From: Devosia sp. A8/3-2
GTDB taxonomy: Bacteria; Pseudomonadota; Alphaproteobacteria; Rhizobiales; Devosiaceae
Length of the DNA stretch: 64,000 nucleotides
Assembly (NCBI GenBank): GCA_025452255.1
Contig: CP104974.1
Coordinates: 1 to 64,000 of the forward strand
Reading direction: 5' to 3'
The translations under genes and the position numbers were made by a program. Below, piece by piece: positions 32,776 through 42,437 of this stretch. How positions within the stretch are numbered: position 1 is the first letter of the stretch; every line of letters starts with the position of its first letter. The notes beneath the pieces are model-generated. The model searched no databases, was not told the origin of the DNA, and saw only the letters and a program-made list of their open reading frames with translations.

Positions 32776-33357
32776 ATGGATTCAGGAGCACAAGCGGCGG
32801 GCTGGACTGACGAGCGCGTCGAAACTTTGAAGAAGCTCTGGATGGAAGGCCTGTCGGCCAGCCAGATTGCCGGGGAACTGGGCCGGGGCGTTACCCGCAA
32901 TGCGGTAATCGGGAAGGTGCATCGCCTCAAGCTTTCGGCCCGCGCCAAGCCCACCAATACCGCGCCGCGCGCCCGTCCGGCGCCGCGCCCGGCTCCGCGC
33001 CGGGTGGCCAGTCCCTCGGCCAGCCTCTCCTCCGGTGGTGGTGGCAGCATGATGGGTGGCGCAGCCAAGGCGCGCATGAGCATGCCGCGCCCGCAGACCA
33101 TGGGCGCCACCGCGCTCGCGGCCAGCCCCGAGATCGAGACCAATCTTTATGTCGCGCCGGCAGCGGCCGAGCTGTTCATTCCCGAAGACAAGCGCCTGAA
33201 CCTGCTGCAGCTCACCGAGAGCACCTGCAAGTGGCCGATCGGCGATCCGCTGACCAAGGATTTCTACTTCTGCGGCCAGCATAGCACGGAAAGCGGCCCT
33301 TATTGCGAATTCCACTCGCGCCGCGCCTATCACCGAGTCGACAAGAAGCGGCGCTAA
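32776..33357 (+). CDS. gcrA: Cell-cycle regulator GcrA
   Basis: About 193 residues, intact. GcrA binds sigma-70 RNA polymerase at methylated GANTC promoters. The N-terminal helix-turn-helix is WTDERVETLKKLWMEGLSA, then VTRNAVIGKVHRL. A Pro/Ala/Arg-rich linker follows. The C-terminal sigma-interacting domain has CKWPIGDPLTKDFYFCGQ and PYCEFHSRRAY. The ATG at MDSGAQAAGW is chosen because family proteins begin close to the helix-turn-helix; ATG 32755 is also in frame. It is restricted to alphaproteobacteria and supports the taxonomic call. Confidence 0.95.
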   Translation: MDSGAQAAGWTDERVETLKKLWMEGLSASQIAGELGRGVTRNAVIGKVHRLKLSARAKPTNTAPRARPAPRPAPRRVASPSASLSSGGGGSMMGGAAKARMSMPRPQTMGATALAASPEIETNLYVAPAAAELFIPEDKRLNLLQLTESTCKWPIGDPLTKDFYFCGQHSTESGPYCEFHSRRAYHRVDKKRR

Positions 33358-33383
33358 GCGCTGCAATAGCCGGACATGACAAG

Positions 33384-33407
33384 AGGGCGCCGAGGGGCGC
33401 CCTTTTT
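33384..33407 (+). terminator. Rho-independent terminator of gcrA
   Basis: AGGGCGCC, loop GAGG, GGCGCCCT, then TTTTGTTTGGTTTTT. A strong 8-base stem with a T-rich tail, 27 bases after the gcrA stop. Confidence 0.9.
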
Positions 33408-33445
33408 GTTTGGTTTTTGCGAGGGGTACTCCGAGGCACCACTTT

Positions 33446-33557
33446 CCACGGTGTCATCCCGGCGCAGGCCGGGGATCCAGTCCGTGGTGCGCCATACACA
33501 TCCAGCGCCGGGATAGCCTTCAGCATGGATTCCGGCCTACGCCGGAATGACACTGTG
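33446..33557. repeat. Palindromic intergenic repeat (REP-like, type B)
   Basis: Same architecture as at 22247: GTGTCATCCCGGCGCAGGCC at the left, GGCCTACGCCGGAATGACAC at the right, with CTTCAGCATGGATTCC inside. It sits between the gcrA terminator and the convergent kinase gene. Confidence 0.9.
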
Positions 33558-33590
33558 GTTGATGCAGTTCTTCTGCTCAGTGTTGTGCCC

Positions 33591-34882
33591 CTAAGGCAGC
33601 AACACATCCACCCGCATCCCCTCACCCACCTTGCTGCGGATGACCAGCTGCCCGCGGTGGCGGTTGACGATGTGCTTGACGATGGCAAGGCCTAGGCCCG
33701 TGCCCTTTTTCTTGCGGCTGATATCGGCGTCCATGCGGTAGAAGCGCTCGGTGAGGCAGGGCACATATTCCGGCGCCACGCCCGGCCCGTGATCGACCAC
33801 GGTGACCATGTGCTGAAAGCCCGCACGGCCCGCAGGGGCAAGGGTGACTTCGATGGTTTTGCCGTCGGCGCCATATTTGATGGCATTGTCGAGCAGGTTT
33901 TCGAACACTTCATAAAGCTGGGAGCGGTCGCCCGTGGTCATGGCAGTGCCGGCCGGCAGGCTGAGCACGATATCGAGTTCGGCCGCCTTGGCACGGGTCA
34001 TCAGCCCTTCGCGCACTTCGCGCAATAGCCCGGCCAGATCGATGGAACCGGTGGGGCGGACATGCTGGTGCATTTCGATGCGCGACAGGCTCAGCAAATC
34101 ATCGATCAGCTTGCTCATGCGCTCGGCCCTGGCCGCGCATGATGCCGAGGAATTTTTCGCGCGCCGCCGCATCCTTGGCGGCGGGGCCGAGCAGGGTATC
34201 GATAAAGCCCAGCAGCGAGGCCAAGGGCGTGCGCAATTCGTGGCTGGCATTGGCGATGAAATCGCTGCGCAGCGCATCGACCCGCTTGAGTTCGGTCAGG
34301 CTCTGCATGGTCACCACCAATTGGCGGCCCTCATCGGCAAACCATTCGGCGCCCTCGCGGCGCAGGGGAGCAACGATCACCCTGTCCCGGGTTTCGGACG
34401 GCAGGGTTTCATGCAGCTCGATAGTGCGCGTGGTGCCGCTGCGGATCACCGCATCGATGGCCTGCACCAGTTCGGGATTGCGCAGCGAGAAGGTAATCGG
34501 ATTGCCCGGCAGCACATTGGTATATTGGCGCCGCGCAGCCTGCATTGGCGTGCACCACTACGGCGCGCCGGTCGAGCACGAAGCAGGGATCGGTCAGCGC
34601 ATCGGCAAAGGCGGTGATGGGGATCTGCGCATTTGCCACCACCGAGGGCATGGCCGGCGCCGGCACGGTCTTGGTTACCGTCACGGTGCCAACGGGCAGC
34701 AAGGCCATACCAACCACGATGGCGAGGAAAGCGATAATGGCGGGCAATACAGGCAGCCAGCCGAACAGCACCAGCGCAAAAAATACCCCGAAAATTCCGG
34801 CCAGCAGGCTCGATTGGGCGGCAAGCCGCACCGGGATCTGGTTCAGGGCAGAAGCAGGCGGCGATGCGGTCGGTTCGTCCAT
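33591..34882 (-). CDS. PhoR-like sensor histidine kinase (two frameshifts)
   Basis: About 430 residues. Two N-terminal membrane spans (residues about 20-60), a PAS-like region, then the H-box FIANASHELRTPLASLLG, N-box ENLLDNAIKYG, G1 VDHGPGVAPE, F/G2 region RKKKGTGLGLAIVKHI. Breaks at about 34543 (extra G) and 34128 (CCAGGGCC for CCAGGCC). The arrangement matches the alphaproteobacterial PhoR family, which phosphorylates PhoB under phosphate limitation. No PhoB or pst genes are nearby, but it is divergent from ppk2 by 93 bases, which favours a phosphate link. Confidence 0.8.
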
Positions 34883-34975
34883 GTTGCGCCAATGCAGAAT
34901 CAAGGGTTTCCATCGTGGCCCTTGCACTCAAGGGCGGCTTCATAGCACGTTCAGGATGACAAAGGAGCGACAACC

Positions 34976-35833
34976 ATGAGCGATCCCTTCGAGGGCTTCG
35001 ATATTGAAGACCCAAACCTGCCCAAGGCCATTGAGAAACACGCCATGAGTTCGGGGGGCTATCCCTATGAGGATAAGCTCGACAGCAAGATTTATGAAAC
35101 CGAGATGTATGCGCTGCAAAAGCAGCTGGTGCTGCTGCAGGCCCATCTGCTCGCCAGCGGCGAACGTGTGATGCTGATCTTCGAAGGGCGCGACGCGGCC
35201 GGCAAGGGCGGCACGATCAAGACCTATCTCGAAAATCTCAACCCGCGCAACACTCTCATCGCGGCGCTGCCCAAGCCCAATGATCGGGAGCGCACGCAAT
35301 GGTATTTCCAGCGCTATGTCGACTGGCTCCCGGCGGCGGGCGAGACCGTGCTGTTCGACCGTTCTCGGTACAATAGAGCCGGGGTGGAGCCGGTAATGGG
35401 GTTCTGCACGCCAGAGCAGACCGAGGCATTTCTGGATGAGGCGCCCGAATTTGAAAAGCGCATCACCAAGGATGGCATTCATCTGTTCAAGTTCTGGCTG
35501 TCGATCGGCCGGGAAATGCAGCTCAAGCGGTTCCATGACCGCCGGCACGATCCGCTCAAGGTGTGGAAGCTGTCGCCCATCGATCTGGAGGCCCCGGGCA
35601 AGTGGGATGCTTATACGGCGGCCCGCGACGTGATGCTCAAGCGCACCGACAGCAAGCACGCCCCCCGGACCGTGATCCGCGCCAATGACAAGCGGCGGGG
35701 ACGGATCAATGTGATCCGCACCGTGCTCGATAGCCTCGATTATCAGGGCAAAAATGGCAAGGCAATCGGGGAGATCGATCCCAAGATCAGGCTGAGCGCA
35801 GAGGCGTTTTTGAAATTGAAGAAGAGCGAGTAG
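34976..35833 (+). CDS. ppk2: Polyphosphate kinase 2
   Basis: 285 residues in one frame. PPK2 transfers phosphate between polyphosphate and nucleotides in the cytosol. Walker A is FEGRDAAGKGGTIK, lid region includes QRYVDWLPAAGE and VLFDRSRYNRAGVEPVMGF. Two normally invariant Trp are Arg here: in DRSxYNRAG (CGG at 35366) and in APxTVIR (CGG at 35666); TGG in a CCTGG context is expected at both. If the readings were true, the enzyme would probably be impaired. It carries a single PPK2 domain (short class). Confidence 0.93.
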   Translation: MSDPFEGFDIEDPNLPKAIEKHAMSSGGYPYEDKLDSKIYETEMYALQKQLVLLQAHLLASGERVMLIFEGRDAAGKGGTIKTYLENLNPRNTLIAALPKPNDRERTQWYFQRYVDWLPAAGETVLFDRSRYNRAGVEPVMGFCTPEQTEAFLDEAPEFEKRITKDGIHLFKFWLSIGREMQLKRFHDRRHDPLKVWKLSPIDLEAPGKWDAYTAARDVMLKRTDSKHAPRTVIRANDKRRGRINVIRTVLDSLDYQGKNGKAIGEIDPKIRLSAEAFLKLKKSE

Positions 35834-35894
35834 GGCTACCTCCTCCTACCCTCCCCCTGAGAGGGGGCAGTGTTACTCTGAATGCATTCAAGAA

Positions 35895-36006
35895 CACGGT
35901 ATCATTCCGGCGCAGGCCGGAATCCGAGCTGAAGGCCATCCCGGCGCTGGATGTATGCGGATCGCCACGGACATGGATTCCGGCCTGCGCCGGAATGACA
36001 CCGTGG
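35895..36006. repeat. Palindromic intergenic repeat (REP-like, type B)
   Basis: ACGGTATCATTCCGGCGCAG on the left pairs with CTGCGCCGGAATGACACCGT on the right. It lies between ppk2 and the convergent RpiR gene. Confidence 0.88.
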
Positions 36007-36033
36007 GTGGAGTAGCCTCGGTGACAAGCCCGC

Positions 36034-36878
36034 CTACGGCACCCCGCCCGGCTCGATCGAGCCAATCCGCTTGCTCGCAATCGGCCGGGCCAATTCCTGT
36101 CACCCGCGCTATAATCGCCTCCACCGGGGTGAACAGCGAGCCATTGGCGTCCCGGGTGCGATCCAGCGCCGTGCGGCAGGGCAGTACCAGCTTGGCATAG
36201 CGCGACACCGGGCTCATCCACTCATCGGTGATAAGGATGATTTGCGCCCGCCGCGCAGTGAGGTCGGTAGCAACCTCGAGCAGGCTCGGATCGTAGCGCC
36301 GTACGTCGAACAGGATGGCGGTATCACCGGGGCGCACATCGATCATCTGGTCGGCGCGGGTGGCGGGGCGGCCGTCGAAACGGCGCATGCCGGGGCGGAT
36401 CAGCCGCAAATGGGCTTCCATATAGCCGGCCGAGGAAATCAGTGAAGCGGCCGCCGCCCAGATAGCATTGCCCCTTGGCCTCGGCGATGCGCTGGCAGAC
36501 CGCTTCAAATTCGGAGGGTGGGATCAGCCCGGCCGTGCCGCGCAGATTGTCGGCGGCCCGGGTGACGAAGCGGTCGAGGAAATTATCGTCGCTGGCGCTG
36601 GCACTAGCCGATTGACCGCGCTGCAGTGGGGACTTTGCCCGCTCTTCCAGCTCGTCGCGCAAGGCGCGCTGGAAATCGGGATAGGATTTGTAGCCCAATT
36701 GCGAGACGAAACGCAGCACAGTTGCCGAACTGGCGCCGGCCTGCTGGCCGAATTCGGCGACGGGGGCCGAGCCCAGCGTAGGGTAGGCGCCGAGCAGGCC
36801 ACGGGCAGCGCGCTTTTCGGCCGGGGTCAGCCGGTGAATGGCGTCGTGAATGCGCGCCGCGACGCTCTTTCCCTCCAA
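36034..36878 (-). CDS. MurR/RpiR-family transcriptional regulator (two frameshifts)
   Basis: About 280 residues. The N-terminal HTH_6 domain begins ARIHDAIHRLTPAEKRAARGLL and has SSATVLRFVSQLGYKSYPDF. The SIS sugar-phosphate domain has KGQCYLGGGRFTDF, GDTAILFDVRRYDPSLLEV and IILITDEWMSPVSRYA. Breaks near 36440 and 36101 (each an extra G); repaired, the end reads ELARPIASKRIGSIEPGGVP-stop. It starts with TTG. It is divergent from the amidohydrolase-permease-GS operon and is the obvious candidate regulator of it. SIS domains usually bind sugar phosphates, so the effector in this context is open. Confidence 0.85.
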
Positions 36879-36896
36879 GATCGTCTCCCCCTTTTC

Positions 36897-36944
36897 TGAA
36901 ATTCAGATTTCAGTATTGACAGATTTTGCAATTACGGAACACTT
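36897..36944 (+). promoter_or_regulatory. Palindromic operator and promoter between RpiR and the amidohydrolase gene
   Basis: TGAAATTCAGATTTCA (36897-36912) is a 6-base perfect inverted repeat with a 4-base spacer, the form of site bound by RpiR-type regulators. TTGACA at 36916-36921 is a consensus -35 for the plus-strand operon; a weak -10 (TTGATA, about 36943) lies at a long spacing, so the -10 is uncertain. Confidence 0.6.
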
Positions 36945-36979
36945 GATACAGAAGTTAATTGGCCACGCGTAGAGGGAAA

Positions 36980-37756
36980 GTGGACGTTAGCGCAGAAAAA
37001 TCGGTGCAGGTGCTCAATGCGCAGGGACAATCGCCCTTCGTCATCGTATGCGACCATGCCTCCAACCGGCTACCGGCCAAATATGGCGATCTGGGCCTCA
37101 GCCAGACCGAGCGGGTCAGCCACATTGCACGGGACCCCGGCGCGCTGGCAGTCAGCCGCGAACTCTCGCAGATGCTCGATGCCCCCTTGGTGCAATCGAC
37201 CGTGTCCCGGCTGATCATCGACTGCAATCGCGACCTCGACGCCCCGGACCTGATCTGGACGCTGTCGGAGGCGACGCGGATCGCTGCCAATGAGGCTATC
37301 GACGCCCAAGAACGCCAATACCGCATCACCCATTTCCACCAGCCCTACCACGCTTCGATTGAAACGCTGCTCGAAGCGCGCCGCCATGCGGGGCAGGAAA
37401 CCGTGCTGGTCTGCATGCATTCCTTTACGCCCGTCTATCATGGCGTGGCCCGGCCACGGCCGATCCATGGGGGGCTGATCCATGGCGCGGATACAAGCTA
37501 CACAAAAGGGCTGTTCGAGGCGCTCCAGAACGAGGCGCCCGACATGAATATCGGCTGGAACGAGCCCTATGCCGCGCTCAATGGCGTGACGCTGACGCTG
37601 GAAAAACATGGCGACGGGCGTGGGCTCGACGCCACCATGATCGAAATCCGCAATGACGAAATTCTCGAACCTGCCGGCGTGTCCCTGTGGGCTGACCGGC
37701 TGGCCCGTTGTCTTGAGGCCGCACGATTGGCGCGGAAAGAGGCGATGGCAATCTAG
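36980..37756 (+). CDS. N-formylglutamate amidohydrolase-family protein (two Trp-to-Arg readings)
   Basis: About 258 residues from a GTG preceded by AGAGGGA; a TTG 21 bases upstream is also possible. Seen: VIVCDHASNRLPAKYGDLGL, LIIDCNRDLDAPDL (metal-site region), PYHASIETLLEARR, CMHSFTPVYHG, NEPYAALNGVTLT and MIEIRNDEI. The family hydrolyses N-substituted glutamates. Arg replaces conserved Trp in HIAxDPGA (37130) and ARPxPIHGG (37456); CCTGG is expected at both. Leading a permease/GS-like operon, it may hydrolyse a gamma-glutamyl amide to glutamate rather than formylglutamate; this is inference. Confidence 0.88.
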   Translation: MDVSAEKSVQVLNAQGQSPFVIVCDHASNRLPAKYGDLGLSQTERVSHIARDPGALAVSRELSQMLDAPLVQSTVSRLIIDCNRDLDAPDLIWTLSEATRIAANEAIDAQERQYRITHFHQPYHASIETLLEARRHAGQETVLVCMHSFTPVYHGVARPRPIHGGLIHGADTSYTKGLFEALQNEAPDMNIGWNEPYAALNGVTLTLEKHGDGRGLDATMIEIRNDEILEPAGVSLWADRLARCLEAARLARKEAMAI

Positions 37757-37790
37757 ACTCTACCGGGGCTAACAATCAGGGGACGTGGTT

Positions 37791-39305
37791 ATGGCTGAGA
37801 CAAGGAAGGTCGGCAGTGTCGCCTATGCGACACGCGACAAGGACTATTTCGAAAAACGCGGGCTGCAACGCTATGCGGGCATCTGGTCACTGTGGGCGCT
37901 GGGCGTTGGCGCAGTGATTTCCGGCCACTTTTCGGGCTGGAATTTCGGCTTCATGACTGGCGGCTGGGGCGGCATGGTCGTGGCCGCCGGCATTATCGCC
38001 ATCATGTATCTGGGCTCGGTCTCCTCCATCGCCGAAATGAGCCCGGCTTTGCCTCATACCGGGGCAGCTTATTCCTTTGCGCGCACCTCGATGGGGCCCC
38101 GGGGCGGCTTCATCACGGGCCTGTTTGAAAACGTCGAATATGTGCTGACACCGGCGGTGATCTGCACCTTCATCTCGGGCTATTTCGGCTCGATTACCGG
38201 GCTCGACACGGCCTATTATCCCATATTGTGGGTGGTGTTCTTCGCCATATTCCCGGCGCTCAACATCTATGGCGTGGCGCTCAGCTACAAGGTCACGCTG
38301 GTGGTGACGCTGATCTCGCTGGCGGGCTCGGTCTTCTTCTGGTTCAGCGCCTTCCCAAATATCGATTTCTCGCGCTGGGCGCTCAATATCGGCGTCGGCC
38401 CGGATGGCGCCGCGGTCGAATTGCCCGAGGGCAATGGCTCGTGGTTCCCCTTCGGCTGGCAAGGCGTGCTCGCCACCCTGCCCTTCGCGGTCTGGCTGTT
38501 CCCGGCCATCGAGCAAGTGCCGCTGGCGGCCGAGGAATCGGTCGATCCCAAGCGTGATATGCCCAAGGGCATTCTGCTCGGCTTCTGCACCCTGCTGCTC
38601 AGCGCCTTCATGATTGTGCTGCTCAATCCCTCCATTGCCGGGGTTGGCTCGTTCAGCCTGGGTTCTTCGCTCGAACCAGCATTGCAGGGCATCCGCGCCA
38701 TTTATGGTGACGCTGCCGCACCCGTCTTCGGCATTGTCGCCCTGATCGGGCTGATCGCTTCGTTCCACACCATCCTTTATGCGCAGGGCCGTCAGGTCTA
38801 TTCGCTGAGCCGGGCGGGCTATTTCCCCTCCGCTTTGTCGGTGACCCATCCCAAATACAAGACGCCGCACGTCGCCATGGTCTCAGGCGCCCTGCTGGGG
38901 CTGGCCGTGATGCTGGTGATCTGGTTCGTCAATGGTGGTGGCGGGGCTGGCGAAACCCAGCTGGGCGATGACATTATCGGCTCGGTGCTGCTCAACATGG
39001 CCGTGTTCGGCGCGATGCTGAGCTACATCATGCAGGCGCTCAGCTTCATCATCCTGCGCCGCAACCTGCCCAATATCGAGCGGCCATTTAGGTCGCCGGT
39101 GGGTATCCCCGGAGCCGTGCTGACTATCATCATCGCGGCGGTCACTCTGTTCTACCAGCTGCAGGACCCCAACTTCTACAAGGGCGTGATCTGGGTGGTG
39201 CTGTGGTGCGCGGTGGGCATTGCCTATTTCGCGGTAATCGGCCGGCACAAGCTGATCATGTCGCCCGAAGAAGAGTTCGCGCTGGAACATAAAGCGCCCG
39301 CGTAA
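37791..39305 (+). CDS. APC-superfamily permease, ethanolamine/amino-acid type
   Basis: 504 residues, intact, about twelve membrane spans. The N-terminal RGLQRYAGIWSLWALGVGAVISGHFSGWNFG closely follows the ethanolamine permease pattern, and GSVSSIAEMSPALPHTGAAYSFAR and LPFAVWLFPAIEQVPLAAEE are typical of that branch. It should import an amine or amino acid by proton symport across the inner membrane. It sits between the amidohydrolase and the GS-like gene, 34 bases from the former. Ethanolamine is a good but unproven substrate. Confidence 0.9.
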   Translation: MAETRKVGSVAYATRDKDYFEKRGLQRYAGIWSLWALGVGAVISGHFSGWNFGFMTGGWGGMVVAAGIIAIMYLGSVSSIAEMSPALPHTGAAYSFARTSMGPRGGFITGLFENVEYVLTPAVICTFISGYFGSITGLDTAYYPILWVVFFAIFPALNIYGVALSYKVTLVVTLISLAGSVFFWFSAFPNIDFSRWALNIGVGPDGAAVELPEGNGSWFPFGWQGVLATLPFAVWLFPAIEQVPLAAEESVDPKRDMPKGILLGFCTLLLSAFMIVLLNPSIAGVGSFSLGSSLEPALQGIRAIYGDAAAPVFGIVALIGLIASFHTILYAQGRQVYSLSRAGYFPSALSVTHPKYKTPHVAMVSGALLGLAVMLVIWFVNGGGGAGETQLGDDIIGSVLLNMAVFGAMLSYIMQALSFIILRRNLPNIERPFRSPVGIPGAVLTIIIAAVTLFYQLQDPNFYKGVIWVVLWCAVGIAYFAVIGRHKLIMSPEEEFALEHKAPA

Positions 39306-39381
39306 GCGCCACGTTCTACTCCCGCTCGCGGTGCCGGAGGGGCATTGCGGGCGGGCAAGCCACATAACAGAAGAGGGAAAT

Positions 39382-40747
39382 ATGGCCTATTCATTGGAAG
39401 AGCTGCGTGGGGATGTCGCTGCCGGCAGGATCGATACCGTGCTCGTGGCCTTCCCCGACATGCAAGGCCGCATGATCGGCAAGCGCTTCCAGAGCCGAAT
39501 ATTTTCTCGAAACCGCCCATGACGAAACCCATGGCTGCGATTACCTGCTGGCCGACGATATCGATATGGAACCGGTGCCCGGCTACGAGGCGGCCAATTG
39601 GGCCAAAGGCTATGGCGATTTCGTCATGAAACCCGATCTCTCGACGCTGATGAAGGCCAGCTGGCTCGAAGGCACGGCCATCGTGCTGTGCGATCTCAGC
39701 GATCACCACCATCACGAACCCATTCCGCATTCGCCACGCGCCATTCTGAAGGCCCAGATCGAGCGGCTATCGGCCATGGGCTATACCGCCAATGCGGCGA
39801 CCGAGCTCGAATTTTACCTCTTCGACGACGATTATCGCACGATCAGCCAGAAGGGCTATCGTAGCGCCCAGACGGCGGGCGATTACATTCAGGATTACCA
39901 CATCTTCCAGACCACCAAGGAAGAAGGCGTGATGCGCGCCCTGCGCAAGCATTTGCAGGCCTCAGGCATTCCGGTGGAATCGTCCAAGGGCGAATGGGGC
40001 CCGGGCCGAGAAGAAATCAACGTCAAATATGCTGACGCACTGACCATGGCCGACCGCCATGTCGTGCTCAAAAATGCCACCAAGGAAATCGCCTATGCCC
40101 GGGGCAAGGCCGTGACCTTCATGGCCAAGTGGGATTATGCGCTGGCCGGATCATCGAGCCATATCCACATGTCGCTGGCCGACAAATCGGGCAAGCCGCT
40201 CTTTGTCGATGGCAAGGACAGAGCGCGGCATGAGCGATCTGATGAAGCATTTCATGGCCGGACAATTGGCCTATGCCCACGACATCACCTATTTCCTCGC
40301 GCCCTATATCAATAGCTACAAGCGCTTCCAGGGCCGGCACCTTCGCGCCCACCAAGGCGATCTGGAGCCCGGATAATCGCACCGCTGGCTTCCGGCTGTG
40401 TGGCGAGCATTCCAAGGCCATTCGCGTGGAATGCCGCATGGGCAGGGCTGACCTCAATCCCTATCTCGCCATCGCCGCGCTGATTGCCGCCGGAATCAAG
40501 GGCATCGAGGACAAGCTGGAGCTTGAGCCGGTCTTTGTCGGCGACGCTTATGTGACCAAGAACCTGCGCTGAAATTCCCAAGACCCTGCGCGAAGCTATC
40601 GAAACATTGCGTAAGTCGAGCATGCTCAAAGAGGCGCTTGGCGAGCAAGTGATCGGCCATTACGTGCATACGGCGGAATGGGAACAGGCAGAATATGATC
40701 GCCGCGTGACCGATTGGGAACTCAAACGCGGGTTTGAGCGGAGCTAG
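39382..40747 (+). CDS. Glutamine-synthetase-family gamma-glutamylamide synthetase (four frameshifts)
   Basis: About 455 residues. A GS-fold enzyme: N-terminal FPDMQGRMIGKRFQ, YANAATELEFYLFD (metal Glu), GEWGPGREEINVKYADAL, KAVTFMAKWDYALAGSSSHIHMSL (catalytic core), and FRLCGEHSKAIRVECRMGRADLNPYLAIAA. It belongs to the non-GlnA branch that ligates glutamate to amines (PuuA, GlnA3/GlnA4, IpuC-like). Breaks: extra A near 39492; inserted A at 40214 and T at 40569, both in YCG context; CCAGGGCC at 40331. It follows the permease by 76 bases. The amine is inferred. Confidence 0.85.
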
Positions 40748-40775
40748 CACGATCCGCCCACCCCACCGGCGTCTT

Positions 40776-40847
40776 CCTCGGGCTTGACCCGAGGACCACT
40801 CTGACCGCTCACCAGATGGCGAGTGACCCTCGGGTCGAGCCCGAGGG
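40776..40847. repeat. Palindromic intergenic repeat (type C)
   Basis: CCTCGGGCTTGACCCGAGG and CCTCGGGTCGAGCCCGAGG form two hairpins that also pair with each other. A single unit recurs at 56874-56890. It fills most of the gap between the GS-like and aldehyde dehydrogenase genes. Confidence 0.85.
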
Positions 40848-40897
40848 CGATGCGGTGATGGGGTGGAGCCAGTGCCACAAGTCTAAAAGGCAAAAGC

Positions 40898-42281
40898 ATG
40901 ACCGAAACGATCAAAATCATTTCTCCCATCGACGGCAGCATCTATGCCGAACGCCCGCTCGCTAGTGACACCGAGATCGCGGCATCCGTCACCCGCGCCA
41001 AGGCGGCACGGCTCGGTTGGGGAGAGCTCACCATTGCCGAGCGCGGCAAGATCGTGGCGCATTTTGTCGATGCGCTCTTGTCCATGAATGACGAGATCGT
41101 GCCCGAACTGGCACGGCAGATGGGCCGCCCGATCCGCTTTGGCGGGGAAAAGCGAGGCGTCGAGGAACGCGCCCGCTATATGATTGATCTGGCCGCCGAG
41201 GCGCTCGCGCCCGCCGAAAAGACCGGCAAGGAAGGCTTTACCCGCTACATCACTCGCGAAGCACTCGGCACGGTGATGGTCATTGCGCCTCGGAATTATC
41301 CCTTCCTCACCGCGGTCAATTCCATCATTCCCGGGCTGATGGCGGGCAATGCTATCATTCTCAAACATGCGAGCCAGACCTTGCTGGCCGGCGAGCGCTT
41401 TGCTGCTGCGGCGCGCCGAGCCGGCCTGCCCGAAGGCATTTTCCAGAACCCGGTGCTGGGCCATGCCGATACGGAAAAGCTGATCGCCTCGGGCGCCATC
41501 GACCACATCAATTTCACCGGCTCGGTCGAGGGCGGACGCCGCATCGAACAGGCCGCTGCCGGCACTTTCGCGACCACCGGGCCTTGAGCTGGGCGGCAAG
41601 GATCCGGCCTATGTGCGCGAAGATGCCGATGTGGCCAATGCGGTCGAGAACCCGGTTGATGGCTCGTTCTTCAATTCCGGGCAGAGCTGCTGCGGGGTCG
41701 AGCGCATCTATGTGCATGCCTCGATCCATGACGATTTCGTTGCCCGCTTCATCGACAATGCTCGGGGCTGGACGCTGGGCAATCCGCTCGACGGCGATAC
41801 GATTGTGGGGCCGATGGCGCGCGGCAGCTTTGCCGACCATGTCCGCCAGCAGACCGAAGAGGCCGTGCGCGGCGGGGCGACGCGACACCTTAATTCCAAG
41901 CATGCGCTCGACGCGGCCGGCTCGCCCTATCTGGCGCCCGAAGTGCTCACCGGCGTCAATCACCAGATGAGTGTGATGCGCGAGGAGAGCTTCGGCCCGG
42001 TCGTCGGCATCATGAAAGTGGCTGATGATGCCGAGGCCGTGACGCTCATGAATGACAGCCCCTATGGCCTGACCGCCTCGATTTGGACGCAGGACCTCGA
42101 CATTGCCGCCAAGCTGGGCGCCAAGATCGAGACCGGCACCGTCTTTGCCAATCGCTGCGATTATCTCGATCCGGCACTGGTCTGGACCGGGGTGAAAGAC
42201 ACCGGCAAGGGCGGCGGCCTCAGCGAAATCGGCTACGCGAACCTTAGCCAGCCCAAGTCGTTTCATTTGAAGCGGGTTTAG
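40898..42281 (+). CDS. Aldehyde dehydrogenase (one frameshift, one Trp-to-Arg reading)
   Basis: About 461 residues, NAD(P)-dependent. Seen: GTVMVIAPRNYPFLTAVNSI (the PWN motif, here PRN; CGG at 41291 where CCTGG is expected), HINFTGSVEGGRRI (cofactor loop), GLELGGKDPAYV (general base Glu), FFNSGQSCCGVERIYV (catalytic Cys) and MREESFGPVVGI. One extra G near 41579 breaks the frame at TTGLELGG. In context it could oxidise a gamma-glutamyl aldehyde to the acid. Confidence 0.92.
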
Positions 42282-42300
42282 GCACCCAGACCCACCCCAT

Positions 42301-42414
42301 CCACGATGTCATCCCGGCGCAGGCCGGGATCCACGCTGAAGGCCAAAAGACGCCATCCAGCTCGCGAGCATTGCACAGCATGGATTCCGGCCTGCGCCGG
42401 AATGACCCGGTGGG
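42301..42414. repeat. Palindromic intergenic repeat (REP-like, type B)
   Basis: GATGTCATCCCGGCGCAGGC on the left and GCCTGCGCCGGAATGACCCG on the right flank ACAGCATGGATTCC. It separates the two dehydrogenase genes by about 150 bases without a visible terminator. Confidence 0.9.
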
Positions 42415-42437
42415 AAACACAACAAACGAGGCCCAAA

